A stretch of 64,000 nt of DNA from Baaleninema simplex PCC 7105. GTDB taxonomy: Bacteria > Cyanobacteriota > Cyanobacteriia > Cyanobacteriales > Geitlerinemataceae. The notes below the pieces were generated by a model. The model searched no databases, was not told the origin of the DNA, and saw only the letters and a list, made by a program, of their open reading frames with translations. The stretch lies in the NCBI RefSeq assembly GCF_000332355.1, contig NZ_KB235958.1:1519445-1583444 (forward strand), given 5' to 3'. The translations under genes were made by a program, and so were the position numbers. Positions 26,318-35,724 of this stretch are shown in pieces; position 1 is the stretch's first letter, and each line of letters begins with the position of its first letter.

Positions 26318-27073
26318 ATGTCTTCTCAACATCCCATCTATCTCTCTCGCTGGTTGTTATCGAGTTTGGGAACTCGGATGTTTGTCGAAGGCGAAGATCG
26401 GATTCCCCGCCACGATTCGGTGTTAGTCGCGAGCAACCACCGTAGTTTTATGGACGCTCCGGCGTTGATGGCTGCCCTCGATCGCCCGTTGCGGTTTGCC
26501 TGTCACCACTACATGGGGGAAGTTCCCGTAATGCGGGAAATCGTCACGGGAATGGGCTGTTTTCCCCTCGATACCCCCGAACGTCGCAACCAGAGTTTTT
26601 TACGGCAAGGGACAGAACTCCTCAGCGATCGCGAGGCGGTGGGGGTGTTTCCTGAAGGCACGCCGCCGATGGTGACACCGACGCATCCGGCACAGGTAGG
26701 GAAGTTCCATCGCGGCTTCGCTCATTTAGCCCTTCAGTTTGCCTGTCAGCATCCGCGCAACGCGATCGCCGTGCTACCTGTAGCGTTGGTGTCCCTGCAA
26801 GAAAGCAACTTTCGATCGATTCCGATTCGCCTGTTGAGCTTTTTCGACCCCAGCGAACCCCTGTTCGATCGCTCGGGATTGCATCCGGTGGTGGTGTACC
26901 ACCATCTCGTCGTCGCCGTGGGACGTCCTTACTGGATTACCCAGCGCGATCGCCAACGCTATCGCGGCACCGAAGCCAGACGAGTCGTCTCGATGCTGGC
27001 GACAACCTGCCGAACGGAAATCGAACAGTTACTCGCCAAACACCGAGGAGAGGACGCGCTCCCCACCTCATAA
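26318..27073 (+). CDS. PlsC-like acyltransferase (LPLAT/AGPAT superfamily)
   Basis: A 251-residue acyltransferase with the NHRSFMD form of the catalytic HX4D motif (His41, Asp46) and a downstream VFPEGTPP block for phosphate or acyl-acceptor binding. There is no strong membrane helix, and the N-terminus (HPIYLSRWLLSSLGTRMFVEG) is only amphipathic. It could acylate lysophosphatidate. Its sequence layout and its neighbour, an alpha/beta hydrolase 60 bases downstream, also recall plant phytyl ester synthases and cyanobacterial Slr2103-type enzymes, which esterify phytol, plastoquinol or diacylglycerol. I favour the second reading only weakly. Confidence 0.8.
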   Translation: MSSQHPIYLSRWLLSSLGTRMFVEGEDRIPRHDSVLVASNHRSFMDAPALMAALDRPLRFACHHYMGEVPVMREIVTGMGCFPLDTPERRNQSFLRQGTELLSDREAVGVFPEGTPPMVTPTHPAQVGKFHRGFAHLALQFACQHPRNAIAVLPVALVSLQESNFRSIPIRLLSFFDPSEPLFDRSGLHPVVVYHHLVVAVGRPYWITQRDRQRYRGTEARRVVSMLATTCRTEIEQLLAKHRGEDALPTS

Positions 27074-27133
27074 CCGAAATCGACGTTTTCTTCTGTCAAC
27101 CTTTAACGTTCAGCAAATTGCCCGTTCACGATA

Positions 27134-27922
27134 ATGCGCCTAATTGCTCCGACTGCGATCGCTTCTGACTTACCGCTGTTTGTCTATTTACCGGGAATGG
27201 ACGGTAGCGGCCACCTACTGCGCTGGCAACTGCCCAAACTGTCGAGAGCCTTCGACGTGCGTTGTTTGCAGATTCCGCCGAACGACTTGCGCGGGTGGGA
27301 CGAACTGACGCAACACACCATCGAACTCATCGAACGGGAACGGCGAAAAACCGAGCAACCGGTGTATTTGTTCGGCGAGTCGTTTGGGGGGTGTTTGGCG
27401 TTACAAGTGGCCATGCGATCGCCGCGATCGTTCGATCGTCTCGTGTTGAGCAATCCCGCTTCGTCTTTCAACCGCCGCCCTTGGTTAACATGGGGATCTC
27501 ATCTCGTCGGCTGGATGCCCGATTTCCTCAACACCGTGTCTGCGTTAGGCTTGTTGCCATTTCTCGCCGCCTTAGAACGGATTCCCAGCCACAATCGCCA
27601 AGCCCTCGTCGATGCCATGCAGCACGTTTCGCCTCAGGCCGTCGCTTGGCGCATTCAGATGTTGCGGGAGTTCCAATTGGATTGGGAACGGATCGATCGC
27701 ATCGAACAACCGACGTTAGCTATTGCCAGCGCCCGCGATCGCCTGTTACCCTCTGTCACCGAAGTTCGAGAATTGGTCGATCGCCTTCCCAACGGCCGAC
27801 TGCGCGTTTTGCCCGAAAGCGGACACGCCTGTTTGCTCGAGAAAGGGGTAGATCTCTACCACATTTTACAAGAAGCGAAATTACTACCCGAGCCGGTTTG
27901 TGATGGGGTAATGAGGGGGTGA
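27134..27922 (+). CDS. Alpha/beta hydrolase
   Basis: A 262-residue hydrolase with FVYLPGMDGSG (oxyanion region), nucleophile elbow GESFGG (Ser83), acid in IASARDRLLPS and His in LPESGHACLLEKG. The LPGxDGSG start and GESFGG elbow resemble the hydrolase half of plant phytyl ester synthases. With the acyltransferase just upstream, the pair could be a split version of that two-domain enzyme. The substrate is inferred; a general esterase remains possible. Confidence 0.82.
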   Translation: MRLIAPTAIASDLPLFVYLPGMDGSGHLLRWQLPKLSRAFDVRCLQIPPNDLRGWDELTQHTIELIERERRKTEQPVYLFGESFGGCLALQVAMRSPRSFDRLVLSNPASSFNRRPWLTWGSHLVGWMPDFLNTVSALGLLPFLAALERIPSHNRQALVDAMQHVSPQAVAWRIQMLREFQLDWERIDRIEQPTLAIASARDRLLPSVTEVRELVDRLPNGRLRVLPESGHACLLEKGVDLYHILQEAKLLPEPVCDGVMRG

Positions 27923-28057
27923 TGGGGCGATGAGTTGGCCAGAGGCGATCGACCAACTCCGATACAATAACACTCGTACAGAAGAAATCGCCCTCTGTGT
28001 CCTCAAGCCCTGGGGTGGTGAAGGCAGCAGCATCAAAGTTTTTCACGTTTTTAAATT

Positions 28058-28756
28058 ATGCTCGACCAGCATTTGGATATCGATATCGCCCCATTTATCG
28101 ACCATTCGCTCCTCAACCCCTGCGCCACTCAACAATACGTCGGCCAGTGGTGCGAAGAAGCCGATCGCTTCGGCTTTGCCTCCGTTTGTATTTATCCGTC
28201 TTACGTGCGCTTTGCCCGAGAACTCCTCCAAGGAAAACGCCCCAAAGTCTGCACGGTTATCGGATTTCCTACGGGAGCCACCACGTCTACAATGAAGCTT
28301 TACGAAGCACAAGAAGCGGTGGAAAATGGCGCGGAAGAACTCGATGTGGTAATTAATCTTTCGTGGTTGAAAATGGGTAAAACCAACGAGGTACATCGAG
28401 AAATAGCAGAAATTTGTGAAGAAACCAACGTGACAGTTAAGGCGATTATTGAAACCAATTTATTGAGCATCGAAGAAAAACGCATCGCCACGGAAATCTG
28501 TATCGATTCGGGCGTTCAGTTCGTGAAAACCTGTACCGGGTGGAACGGCGGCGCGAAAGTCGAAGACGTTCGGCTGTTAAAAGAGTTTGCTAAAGGACAA
28601 ATTGGTATTAAAGCATCCGGTGGAATTCGATCGTTTGAAGATGCAGTTGAGTTAATTGAGGCGGGTGCATCTCGGCTCGGTACGTCTTACAGTATTCAGG
28701 TTTTGAAAAGTCGAAGAAAAGAGGAGGAAGAAGAGGCGGAAACTCAGCCGAGTTAA
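28058..28756 (+). CDS. deoC: Deoxyribose-phosphate aldolase DeoC
   Basis: DeoC splits 2-deoxyribose 5-phosphate into glyceraldehyde 3-phosphate and acetaldehyde in the cytosol. The 232-residue protein has the Schiff-base Lys157 in FVKTCTGW, Lys185 in GIKASGGI, and Asp97 in [12 protein letters not shown], all in their expected places. A short acidic tail follows the barrel ([14 protein letters not shown]), which most DeoC proteins lack and which is encoded by purine-rich DNA. It lies upstream of recO. Confidence 0.95.
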   Translation: MLDQHLDIDIAPFIDHSLLNPCATQQYVGQWCEEADRFGFASVCIYPSYVRFARELLQGKRPKVCTVIGFPTGATTSTMKLYEAQEAVENGAEELDVVINLSWLKMGKTNEVHREIAEICEETNVTVKAIIETNLLSIEEKRIATEICIDSGVQFVKTCTGWNGGAKVEDVRLLKEFAKGQIGIKASGGIRSFEDAVELIEAGASRLGTSYSIQVLKSRRKEEEEEAETQPS

Positions 28757-28774
28757 TGTTGGATGTTTGGCACG

Positions 28775-28808
28775 AGATCCCCGGACATCTTGAAGATGCC
28801 GGGAATCT
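28775..28808. repeat. CCCCGGCATCT-type hairpin repeat
   Basis: AGATCCCCGGACATCT followed by AAGATGCCGGGAATCT, an imperfect palindrome. A perfect version lies at 55754-55786. Being 18 bases after the deoC stop, it could also act in termination or mRNA protection. Confidence 0.75.
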
Positions 28809-28841
28809 AGACAGAGATACTTTCGTTTCAATAGGGGTTTA

Positions 28842-29009
28842 ATACGGAATCCGTTCCCGATAAGCTAGGTTTCAAGAAATCTTCACCACAGAGACACAGA
28901 GGACACAGAGAGGGATTGGTCGGGTTGGTCAAAATAGATATTTGAGTCCTCGACTCCGCTCGGACTCAACGCTGAGCGGAGTCGAAGCGTTGAGATTCGG
29001 ATTCCGTAT
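28842..29009. repeat. MITE-like composite repeat
   Basis: ATACGGAATCCG at 28842-28853 is the exact complement of CGGATTCCGTAT at 28998-29009. Inside lie CACAGAG repeats and a second hairpin, CGACTCCGCTC (28951-28961) with GAGCGGAGTCG (28974-28984). The 168-base unit with inverted ends resembles a non-autonomous mobile repeat. Confidence 0.5.
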
Positions 29010-29170
29010 AAGCTGAGAATTTTACACATTTTAAACTCAAAAAAACAATCAAAAAAAATATTTTTAATGATGCTTTTCTAGATGAATCTACATATTTTAC
29101 GGCGATTTTTGATTTAATTAAGAATCACCTATAAAAAAGCAAAAAAACTCGATCGATCCTCAAAAAACAA

Positions 29171-30073
29171 ATGTCTAAAACCTATCGCGCAACCGGAATT
29201 AATTTAAAAAGTATGCCCTTGGGTGAAACCGATCGCCTGCTAACCATTCTCACCCGAGAACATGGATTCGTGAGAGCCGTCGCACCGGGTTCGCGCAAGC
29301 CGAAATCGAAACTCGGGGGACGAAGTGCGCTGTTCGTCGTTAACGAACTGTTGCTGTCGCGGGGAAAATCCCTCGATCGCATCTCCCAAGCCGAAACCAT
29401 CGCCACCCATTCTGGATTGAGCCGTCATTTCGGCATTCTCACAGCGAGTCAGTATCTCGCGGAAATTGCCCTGGCGCATACCCTTTCTGAAGGTGTGAAA
29501 TCGGAACTTTTCGACTTACTAACCGAACACTTAAACCGTTTGGAACAGTTGCCGAAAAATGCCGCGTTATCCGAAGTTTTGTCGCGGTTGGTTCACGGTA
29601 CGTTTCACCTGCTGGCGTTAGAAGGTATCGCGCCGCAAGTCTACGCCTGCTGCGTTTCCAAACATCCCATCGTTCCCGAAATCCATCATCCTAACTGGCA
29701 AGTGGGGTTTAGCATTCGCGCCGGAGGCGTAGTGACGCTGGCGGAGTTCGATCGCCTCAAACTCGAACAAATGCAACAGTGGAACGCGACGTGGGAAGAT
29801 GACAGAGAAGCGATCGCCAACCGCGCCGCCTATTTACCTACCCCCAACCGCTACCTCGACGCCACCGAACTTACCCTGCTGCAACAGCTTTCGCAACCGC
29901 AACTGTCGCCGACGCCGCCGCTGGCGCAGATCGATCGCGCTTGGATTACCCTCGAACGACTGCTGCGAGAATACGCACAGCATCATTTGGGGCGATCGAT
30001 TCGCTCTGCTACCTTAATGAATAGTTACATTGCATCCGCTGCGGCAACGCCGTTATCGACGTCCACCGGATGA
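29171..30073 (+). CDS. recO: DNA repair protein RecO
   Basis: RecO works with RecF and RecR to load RecA onto SSB-coated single strands and can anneal DNA. The 300-residue protein starts with an OB-fold (TYRATGINLKSMPLGETDRLLTILTREHGFVRAVAPGSRKPKSKLGG), followed by a helical domain. The usual C-terminal four-Cys zinc motif is reduced to CACCVSKHP. Length and order match cyanobacterial RecO. Confidence 0.93.
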   Translation: MSKTYRATGINLKSMPLGETDRLLTILTREHGFVRAVAPGSRKPKSKLGGRSALFVVNELLLSRGKSLDRISQAETIATHSGLSRHFGILTASQYLAEIALAHTLSEGVKSELFDLLTEHLNRLEQLPKNAALSEVLSRLVHGTFHLLALEGIAPQVYACCVSKHPIVPEIHHPNWQVGFSIRAGGVVTLAEFDRLKLEQMQQWNATWEDDREAIANRAAYLPTPNRYLDATELTLLQQLSQPQLSPTPPLAQIDRAWITLERLLREYAQHHLGRSIRSATLMNSYIASAAATPLSTSTG

Positions 30074-30145
30074 GAAGATATAGAAAATCTTTATCCAGCC
30101 CCAATTCCGATCGCTCGAGTATCGAAGCTCGCTCCTACATTAAAA

Positions 30146-31525
30146 ATGAAACAGCTTTCTGAACCCGACCTGACTCCAGAAGAAACCATTCCAAAAAACA
30201 GCTCGCCCCCTCCACCCAAAGAAGAAACGGGATTCGGACCCGTTTTTAAAAACAAGAATTTTTTGACCTTATGGAGCGGTCAAGTTTTTTCTCAAATCGC
30301 CGACAAAGTGTATTTGGTGATGGCGATTTCCATCGTAGCCAGTCGGTTTCAGGCGGCGAATCAAAGCATTAGCGGTTGGGTGTCTGCCATTACCATCGCC
30401 TTTACCATTCCTGCCGTCTTGTTCGGTTTCCTGGCGGGAGTCTTGGTCGATCGCTGGCATAAAAAAGAAGTTCTCGTGGTAACGAACCTGTTGCGCGGTG
30501 TCTTCGTGTTGGTTCTGCCGGTGTTGTTTTGGCTGACGCGAGAACAGAGTTTTGCGGGGCTTTCTTGGGGATTCGGCGTGTTGCTGGGCATTACCTTTCT
30601 CGTTTCCACGCTAACGCAGTTTTTCGCCCCTGCCGAACAAGCGGCGATTCCCCTCATCGTCAAACGAAAACACCTCCTCTCGGCGAATTCCCTCTACACC
30701 ACCACCATGATGGCGTCTGCCATCGTCGGATTTGCCGTAGGAGAACCCATGTTAGCGATCGCCGATCGCGCCTTACAAAACATTGGTTTCAGTCAAGAGT
30801 TAGTCGTCGGTGGCAGTTACGTGTTAGCCGGGATGGTGTTGCTGCTGCTGAGAACGCGGGAAAACCTCACCAATCTCCAAGCCGCTTCAGCTAAACGCCA
30901 CGTGTGGGAAGACTTCAAAGACGGATTGCGGGTTCTCAAACGTCAACCTCGGGTTCGCAGTGCCTTAGTTCAATTAATTGTCTTATTCTGTATCTTTGCC
31001 GCCTTAGCAGTTTTGGCGGTGCGTTTGGCGGAAATTATGCCCGCCTTGAAATCCTCTCAATTTGGCTTTTTACTGGCTTCCAGTGCGGCGGGAATGGCAG
31101 TCGGTGCGGCGTTAGTCGGACAAATCGGATCGCAGTTTGCCCCCCGTCGCTTGAGTCTTTACGGTTCGATGGGAATGGCAGCCTCGTTAGTGGCGTTGAG
31201 TTTGTTAACCCAGCAGTTGGTGCCGTCGCTGGTGGCGATCGCCGCGTTGGGATTTTCCGCCGCCTGGGTGGGAATTCCCATGCAAACCATAATCCAAGCC
31301 GAAACCCCCGAAGAACAGCGAGGCAAAGTGTTCGGCTTGCAAAACAACGCCGTCAACATCGCCTTGAGTCTTCCCTTAGCCTTAGCCAGCGTCGCCGAAT
31401 CCTTCTTCGGCTTATCGGCGGTTTTAGCCAGCTTAGCCGCCATCGTCGTAGCCGCAGGGTTGATAACCTGGTATATTGCCGATAAAAGTTCCCGTTCGGC
31501 AGCTAAAGCCAAAACCGCTCGTTAA
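30146..31525 (+). CDS. MFS transporter
   Basis: A 459-residue membrane protein with about twelve helices. The N-terminal 30 residues are Pro/Glu-rich and cytosolic. FKNKNFLTLWSGQVFSQIADKVYLV starts helix 1, and the MFS loop motif after helix 2 reads GVLVDRWHKKEVLV, the D-R-x-x-R/K-like pattern. This subtype (MFS_3, macrolide-exporter/enterobactin-exporter-like) is common in cyanobacteria. The substrate cannot be inferred. It follows recO by 72 bases and precedes a GT4 glycosyltransferase. Confidence 0.9.
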   Translation: MKQLSEPDLTPEETIPKNSSPPPPKEETGFGPVFKNKNFLTLWSGQVFSQIADKVYLVMAISIVASRFQAANQSISGWVSAITIAFTIPAVLFGFLAGVLVDRWHKKEVLVVTNLLRGVFVLVLPVLFWLTREQSFAGLSWGFGVLLGITFLVSTLTQFFAPAEQAAIPLIVKRKHLLSANSLYTTTMMASAIVGFAVGEPMLAIADRALQNIGFSQELVVGGSYVLAGMVLLLLRTRENLTNLQAASAKRHVWEDFKDGLRVLKRQPRVRSALVQLIVLFCIFAALAVLAVRLAEIMPALKSSQFGFLLASSAAGMAVGAALVGQIGSQFAPRRLSLYGSMGMAASLVALSLLTQQLVPSLVAIAALGFSAAWVGIPMQTIIQAETPEEQRGKVFGLQNNAVNIALSLPLALASVAESFFGLSAVLASLAAIVVAAGLITWYIADKSSRSAAKAKTAR

Positions 31526-31706
31526 ACGCGCCGCTGCGGGCGTTAAAAGAAGGGAACGGTTCGATTCGATCGATCGGCGCGATAGGTGGCGATCGCGACT
31601 GAATTTGTTGTCTTTCGAGTATCTTTAAATTCAGTTGAGGTTCTCGCAATCGTCGCCGATTTCGAGTTGCCACCGCTTCCCCTTACCGAATTCTCCTAAA
31701 TCCCGA

Positions 31707-32894
31707 ATGCACATCGCTTGGCTTGGAAAAAAATCGCCCTTTTGCGGTAATGTCACCTATAGCCGCGAGGTGACGAACGCACTACTCGATCGAGGGTATC
31801 AAGTCAGCTTTCTGCACTTCCGACAAGACAGTCACGACACTCACACCGACACCCGTGCGACATCGATCGTTTCGGATGCTTCCCACGATGCTACTGCTTG
31901 CGAAGTCCCCCTTCCCTGTTTTTATAAATCGACGCTGTACACGATTCCTACCCTCAAATCCAGTAAAGTCCTCAGCGAAGCCCTGCGTCAGTTAAAACCG
32001 GATTTGGTTCACGCTTCCCTTACGCTGTCGCCGTTGGATTTCGTGTTACCGGAGATTTGCGAGGAGTTGAATTTGCCGCTGGTGGCGACGTTTCATCCGC
32101 CCTTCGATCGCCGTCGCCGCAACCTCACCTCCAGTACGCAACATTTGATGTATCAGCTTTACGCCCCGTTTTTGGCAAATTACGATCGCACCATCGTTTT
32201 TTCTCACATTCAACGGGATTTACTGATACAACTGGGGGTTCCGCCGGAACGAGTTGCAGTGATTCCCAACGGCGTAGACGCCCTGAAATATTCGCCGGGT
32301 GCGTCCAATTTAAACGCTGAAATCGGTGCCGAACGAATTTTTGTCTATCAAGGGCGAATCGCCCTGGAAAAAAACGTCGAATCGCTGTTGAAAGCCTGGA
32401 AACATTGCGAAATGGGCGATCGCAGCCAACTGTTAATCGTCGGAGACGGGCCCCTCGCCGCCTCGTTTATGGCAACCTATCACGAAGAACATGGCGTGCG
32501 TTGGTTGGGTTACATCGCCGACGAACAGCGACGCATCGAGATTTTACGGGGTGCAGACGTTTTCGTGTTACCCTCCTTTGTCGAAGGCTTGTCTTTATCG
32601 TTGTTAGAAGCCATGTCGTGTGGCTTAGCCTGTCTCGCCACTGACGCCGGGGCAGATGGGGAAGTTCTCGAAGACGGGGCGGGGGTCATTCTCAACTCGC
32701 AGCGAGTAACCGCACAACTTCAAACCCTGTTACCGCTATTTCGCGATCACCCGGAAATTACCAGTTTGTTGGGTTACAAAGCCCGTCAGCGGGTTCTCGA
32801 ACGCTACACTCTCGATAAAAATATCACCCAATTAGAAGAGTTGTACGCCGAAGTCTCGGGCTGTTCTCGCAATATTGCCGTCAGTTCTGCCTAG
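31707..32894 (+). CDS. GT4 family glycosyltransferase
   Basis: A 395-residue enzyme with a GT-B fold. The start ATG 31707 gives [22 protein letters not shown]; the frame extends upstream to a TTG at 31635 but without conserved residues. The N-terminal domain has a TFHPPFDRR stretch. The C-terminal nucleotide-sugar domain has [34 protein letters not shown] and the EX7E-like [23 protein letters not shown]. It probably transfers a sugar to a lipid or glycan in the cytosol; donor and acceptor are unknown. It ends 136 bases before lpdA. Confidence 0.88.
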   Translation: MHIAWLGKKSPFCGNVTYSREVTNALLDRGYQVSFLHFRQDSHDTHTDTRATSIVSDASHDATACEVPLPCFYKSTLYTIPTLKSSKVLSEALRQLKPDLVHASLTLSPLDFVLPEICEELNLPLVATFHPPFDRRRRNLTSSTQHLMYQLYAPFLANYDRTIVFSHIQRDLLIQLGVPPERVAVIPNGVDALKYSPGASNLNAEIGAERIFVYQGRIALEKNVESLLKAWKHCEMGDRSQLLIVGDGPLAASFMATYHEEHGVRWLGYIADEQRRIEILRGADVFVLPSFVEGLSLSLLEAMSCGLACLATDAGADGEVLEDGAGVILNSQRVTAQLQTLLPLFRDHPEITSLLGYKARQRVLERYTLDKNITQLEELYAEVSGCSRNIAVSSA

Positions 32895-33030
32895 CGGCGT
32901 ATCGCAGACATTTCGAGAAATCCCAAACGCAACCCAACCCCCAAACCCCGTTCCCGATTCCCCCTTGACTTGTCCGATCGCCCCCCGACCGTCGAAAATG
33001 GGAAGACTCAAACGCGCGAACACAAATAAA

Positions 33031-34464
33031 ATGAGTCAAGAGTTCGATTACGATCTCCTTATTATCGGTGCGGGTGTCGGCGGTCACGGGGCTGCCCTCC
33101 ACGCTGTCAGCCACGGGTTGAAAACTGCGATCGTGGAAGCGGGAGATATGGGGGGAACCTGTGTCAATCGCGGCTGTATCCCCTCGAAAGCTTTGTTAGC
33201 GGCGTCGGGGAAAGTTCGAGAATTCAGCCAAACCCAGCACTTGCAAGAAATGGGAGTGCATATCGGCGGCGTTCAGTTCGATCGCCAGGCGATCGCCGAT
33301 CATGCCCTCAACCTGGTTGAGAATATCCGAGGCAACATGACGAACAGCCTCAAACGCCTCGGTGTGGATATCATCCAAGGCTGGGGGAAAGTCGCCGCCT
33401 CGCAAAAAGTCACCGTGGAAACCGCCGACGGCGAGAAAACCTACACCGCCGAAAACATACTTCTCGCCCCCGGTTCGGTTCCCTTCGTTCCGCCGGGTGT
33501 GGAAGTGGACGGTAAAACCGTTTTCACCAGCGACGACGCCATCAAACTGGAATCTCTCCCGCAGTGGATTGCCATTATCGGTAGCGGGTACATCGGGTTG
33601 GAATTCGCCGATGTCTATTCGGCGTTGGGTTGTGAAATTTCGGTCATCGAAGCGTTGGATAAGGTGATGCCGACTTTCGATCCCGATATCGCCAAAATTG
33701 CCAAACGGGTGTTGCTGGATTCTCGCGATATCGAAAGTTACGCGGGAGTATTTGCCACGAAAGTTACCCCAGGCGCACCGGTTACCATCGAACTGACGGA
33801 CGCTAACACCAAGGAAGTCGTCGAAGTGTTGGAGGTAGACGCCTGCTTGGTGGCGACGGGGCGCGTTCCTTACACGAAAAACCTCAATTTAGAAGCGGTT
33901 GGCGTGGAACTCGATCGCCGAGGCTTTATTCCTGTCAACGATTCTTTGCAAGTCGTCGCCAACGATGAAGCGGTTCCCCATCTCTGGGCGATCGGCGATG
34001 CTACGGGTAAGATGATGTTGGCGCACGCGGCATCTGCCCAAGGGGTGGCGGTTGTCGAAACTCTTTGCGGGCGCGATCGCACGGTGGATTACCGCAGCAT
34101 TCCCGCCGCCGCCTTCACCCACCCGGAAATCAGCTTTGTGGGTTTAACGGAACCCCAAGCCAAGGAACTCGGGAAGTCGGAAGGGTTCGAGGTGGCCAGC
34201 GCCCGGACGTATTTTAAAGCCAACTCGAAAGCTTTGGCAGAGAAGGAAACCGACGGTTTGGCGAAAGTCATCTATCGCAAGGATACCGGCGAACTCCTCG
34301 GCGCCCACATCATCGGCATTCATGCGGCGGATTTGATTCAGGAAGCCGCCAATGCGATCGCCGAACGGAAATCGGTACGGGAACTGGCGTTTAACGTTCA
34401 CACCCACCCGACGCTGTCGGAAGTGTTAGACGAAGCCTACAAACGGACGTTGGAAACGGCGTAA
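33031..34464 (+). CDS. lpdA: Dihydrolipoyl dehydrogenase
   Basis: The E3 component of pyruvate and 2-oxoacid dehydrogenases and of the glycine cleavage system. From ATG 33031 ([15 protein letters not shown]) it has 477 residues, the usual cyanobacterial length. The redox disulfide is GGTCVNRGC (Cys44, Cys49), the NAD-binding fold [16 protein letters not shown], the FAD-closing motif [17 protein letters not shown], and the C-terminal catalytic HTHPTLSE with the His-Glu pair. An upstream in-frame start at 32875 overlaps the glycosyltransferase gene and is unlikely. Confidence 0.96.
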   Translation: MSQEFDYDLLIIGAGVGGHGAALHAVSHGLKTAIVEAGDMGGTCVNRGCIPSKALLAASGKVREFSQTQHLQEMGVHIGGVQFDRQAIADHALNLVENIRGNMTNSLKRLGVDIIQGWGKVAASQKVTVETADGEKTYTAENILLAPGSVPFVPPGVEVDGKTVFTSDDAIKLESLPQWIAIIGSGYIGLEFADVYSALGCEISVIEALDKVMPTFDPDIAKIAKRVLLDSRDIESYAGVFATKVTPGAPVTIELTDANTKEVVEVLEVDACLVATGRVPYTKNLNLEAVGVELDRRGFIPVNDSLQVVANDEAVPHLWAIGDATGKMMLAHAASAQGVAVVETLCGRDRTVDYRSIPAAAFTHPEISFVGLTEPQAKELGKSEGFEVASARTYFKANSKALAEKETDGLAKVIYRKDTGELLGAHIIGIHAADLIQEAANAIAERKSVRELAFNVHTHPTLSEVLDEAYKRTLETA

Positions 34465-34490
34465 TCGCGATTTTGGGTTTCATCTATTTT

Positions 34491-34525
34491 GTAGGGATGT
34501 TGGATATCGCGTCCCTACTTTTTTT
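34491..34525 (+). terminator. Rho-independent terminator after lpdA
   Basis: GTAGGGA (34491-34497) pairs with TCCCTAC (34512-34518), followed by seven T residues. It separates lpdA from the convergent pentapeptide-repeat array. Confidence 0.85.
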
Positions 34526-34556
34526 ATGGTTGGGCGATCGCATCGCTGGTTCGATT

Positions 34557-35669
34557 TTAGCCAAACAACGGATCGGGGTAAGGTGCATCAGCCGGTAAGA
34601 GATGTGCTTGACTCAAATCGACTTCCGGCGGAATCTGTGCGTCACCGTAGATATAGGTATTTGTGAAGTCGGTATGTTCAAACTGACAGTCTCGAAATGA
34701 TACGTTTCGTAAGTGGGAATTTTTAAAACTTGCGTATCGTAAGCTCGATCCAGAAAAATCGGTATCTTTTATTGAAGTTGCAATCACTTGACAAAAATCA
34801 AGTTGAGCTTGCTGCAAGTTTCCTCGATGTATGCGTAGTTTTATTAAAATAGAATGTTTTAAATTAGCATAACTTAGATTCAGATTCGGGAAGTACATAG
34901 GAAGAGCCTTAGCTAAATTAAACTTGTCTAAGTCAACATGACTCAGATTGACTCGACTTAAATTAGCATGACTCAAATCAGCATGGCTCAAATCAATATC
35001 TCCAAGATAACCAAAATCAAGAGATTGAATAACACCTGGAATTTGGCTAAAGTCAGCATGACTTAAGTTTGAATATGGTTTTAAAATATAAGCTTTTGCG
35101 AGCTTATTTTCGGGTATATTAGGAACAGAATAATATTTTGTATTTGTACCTACTTCAATATAATTAAAATTATCATAATAGCGAAATAAGCAACCTTCAA
35201 AATCCACATTTTTAAAAATGCAATCTCCTAGCATATAGGCATCTATAAAATTAGCATAATTTAATACTGTTTTTTCAAAATAACAGTTTTCAAACCATGT
35301 ATCTCTTGCTTTACAATAAGATAAGTTGGTTTTAGTCAAATTAGCACCGATCAACCACATATCACCAAAGTATGAATACCTTAAATCTGAATTTGATAAA
35401 TCAATATAGTAACCTAAACCATAAATCTCTGAATGCTTCAAGTTAGCCCTGTTAAATATAGTACCCTCTAATCCACAATCCATGATACGAGATCCTTCCA
35501 AATTTGTATCTGTAAAGTTTGCATCTTCCATGCTCATTCCAGTAAAATGAATACCTGGTAAATGAAATTTTTGGAAGCTTTCATTACTTATGTCTTTAAA
35601 TTTAAAAATTCTTATTCCTTTATTGTATTGTTCGTGTAACTCTTCTGCTGTAAGCTTCTCATAACTCAT
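34557..35669 (-). CDS. Pentapeptide-repeat protein, copy A (last of four)
   Basis: A 370-residue protein of tandem A(D/N)LXX-type pentapeptides, which build a right-handed square beta-helix. The start ATG 35669 gives MSYEKLTAEELHEQY; the frame continues upstream into the preceding copy's spacer. The repeat array runs from about residue 45 to 345 (DANFTDTNLEG, LSHADLSHANLSRVNLSHVDL). The last about 75 residues, ending in HLLPADAPYPDPLFG, are almost identical in all four copies. No membrane or signal segment. Functions of such proteins range from gyrase mimicry to scaffolding; none is predicted here. Confidence 0.88.
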   Translation of the reverse strand: MSYEKLTAEELHEQYNKGIRIFKFKDISNESFQKFHLPGIHFTGMSMEDANFTDTNLEGSRIMDCGLEGTIFNRANLKHSEIYGLGYYIDLSNSDLRYSYFGDMWLIGANLTKTNLSYCKARDTWFENCYFEKTVLNYANFIDAYMLGDCIFKNVDFEGCLFRYYDNFNYIEVGTNTKYYSVPNIPENKLAKAYILKPYSNLSHADFSQIPGVIQSLDFGYLGDIDLSHADLSHANLSRVNLSHVDLDKFNLAKALPMYFPNLNLSYANLKHSILIKLRIHRGNLQQAQLDFCQVIATSIKDTDFSGSSLRYASFKNSHLRNVSFRDCQFEHTDFTNTYIYGDAQIPPEVDLSQAHLLPADAPYPDPLFG

Positions 35670-35724
35670 CGCTCTATTTACCTTTGTTCTATGGTTGGGC
35701 GATCGCATCGCATCGCCAGTTCGA

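Larger units (their letters stand above)
28757..29170. other. Repeat-rich intergenic region before recO
   Basis: It contains the hairpin at 28775-28808, a CACAGAGACACAGAGGACACAGAG stretch typical of cyanobacterial intergenic repeats (about 28892), a hairpin at 28951-28984 and an outer inverted repeat (28842-29009). The last 150 bases before recO are AT-rich and hold its promoter. No gene is supported. Confidence 0.65.
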
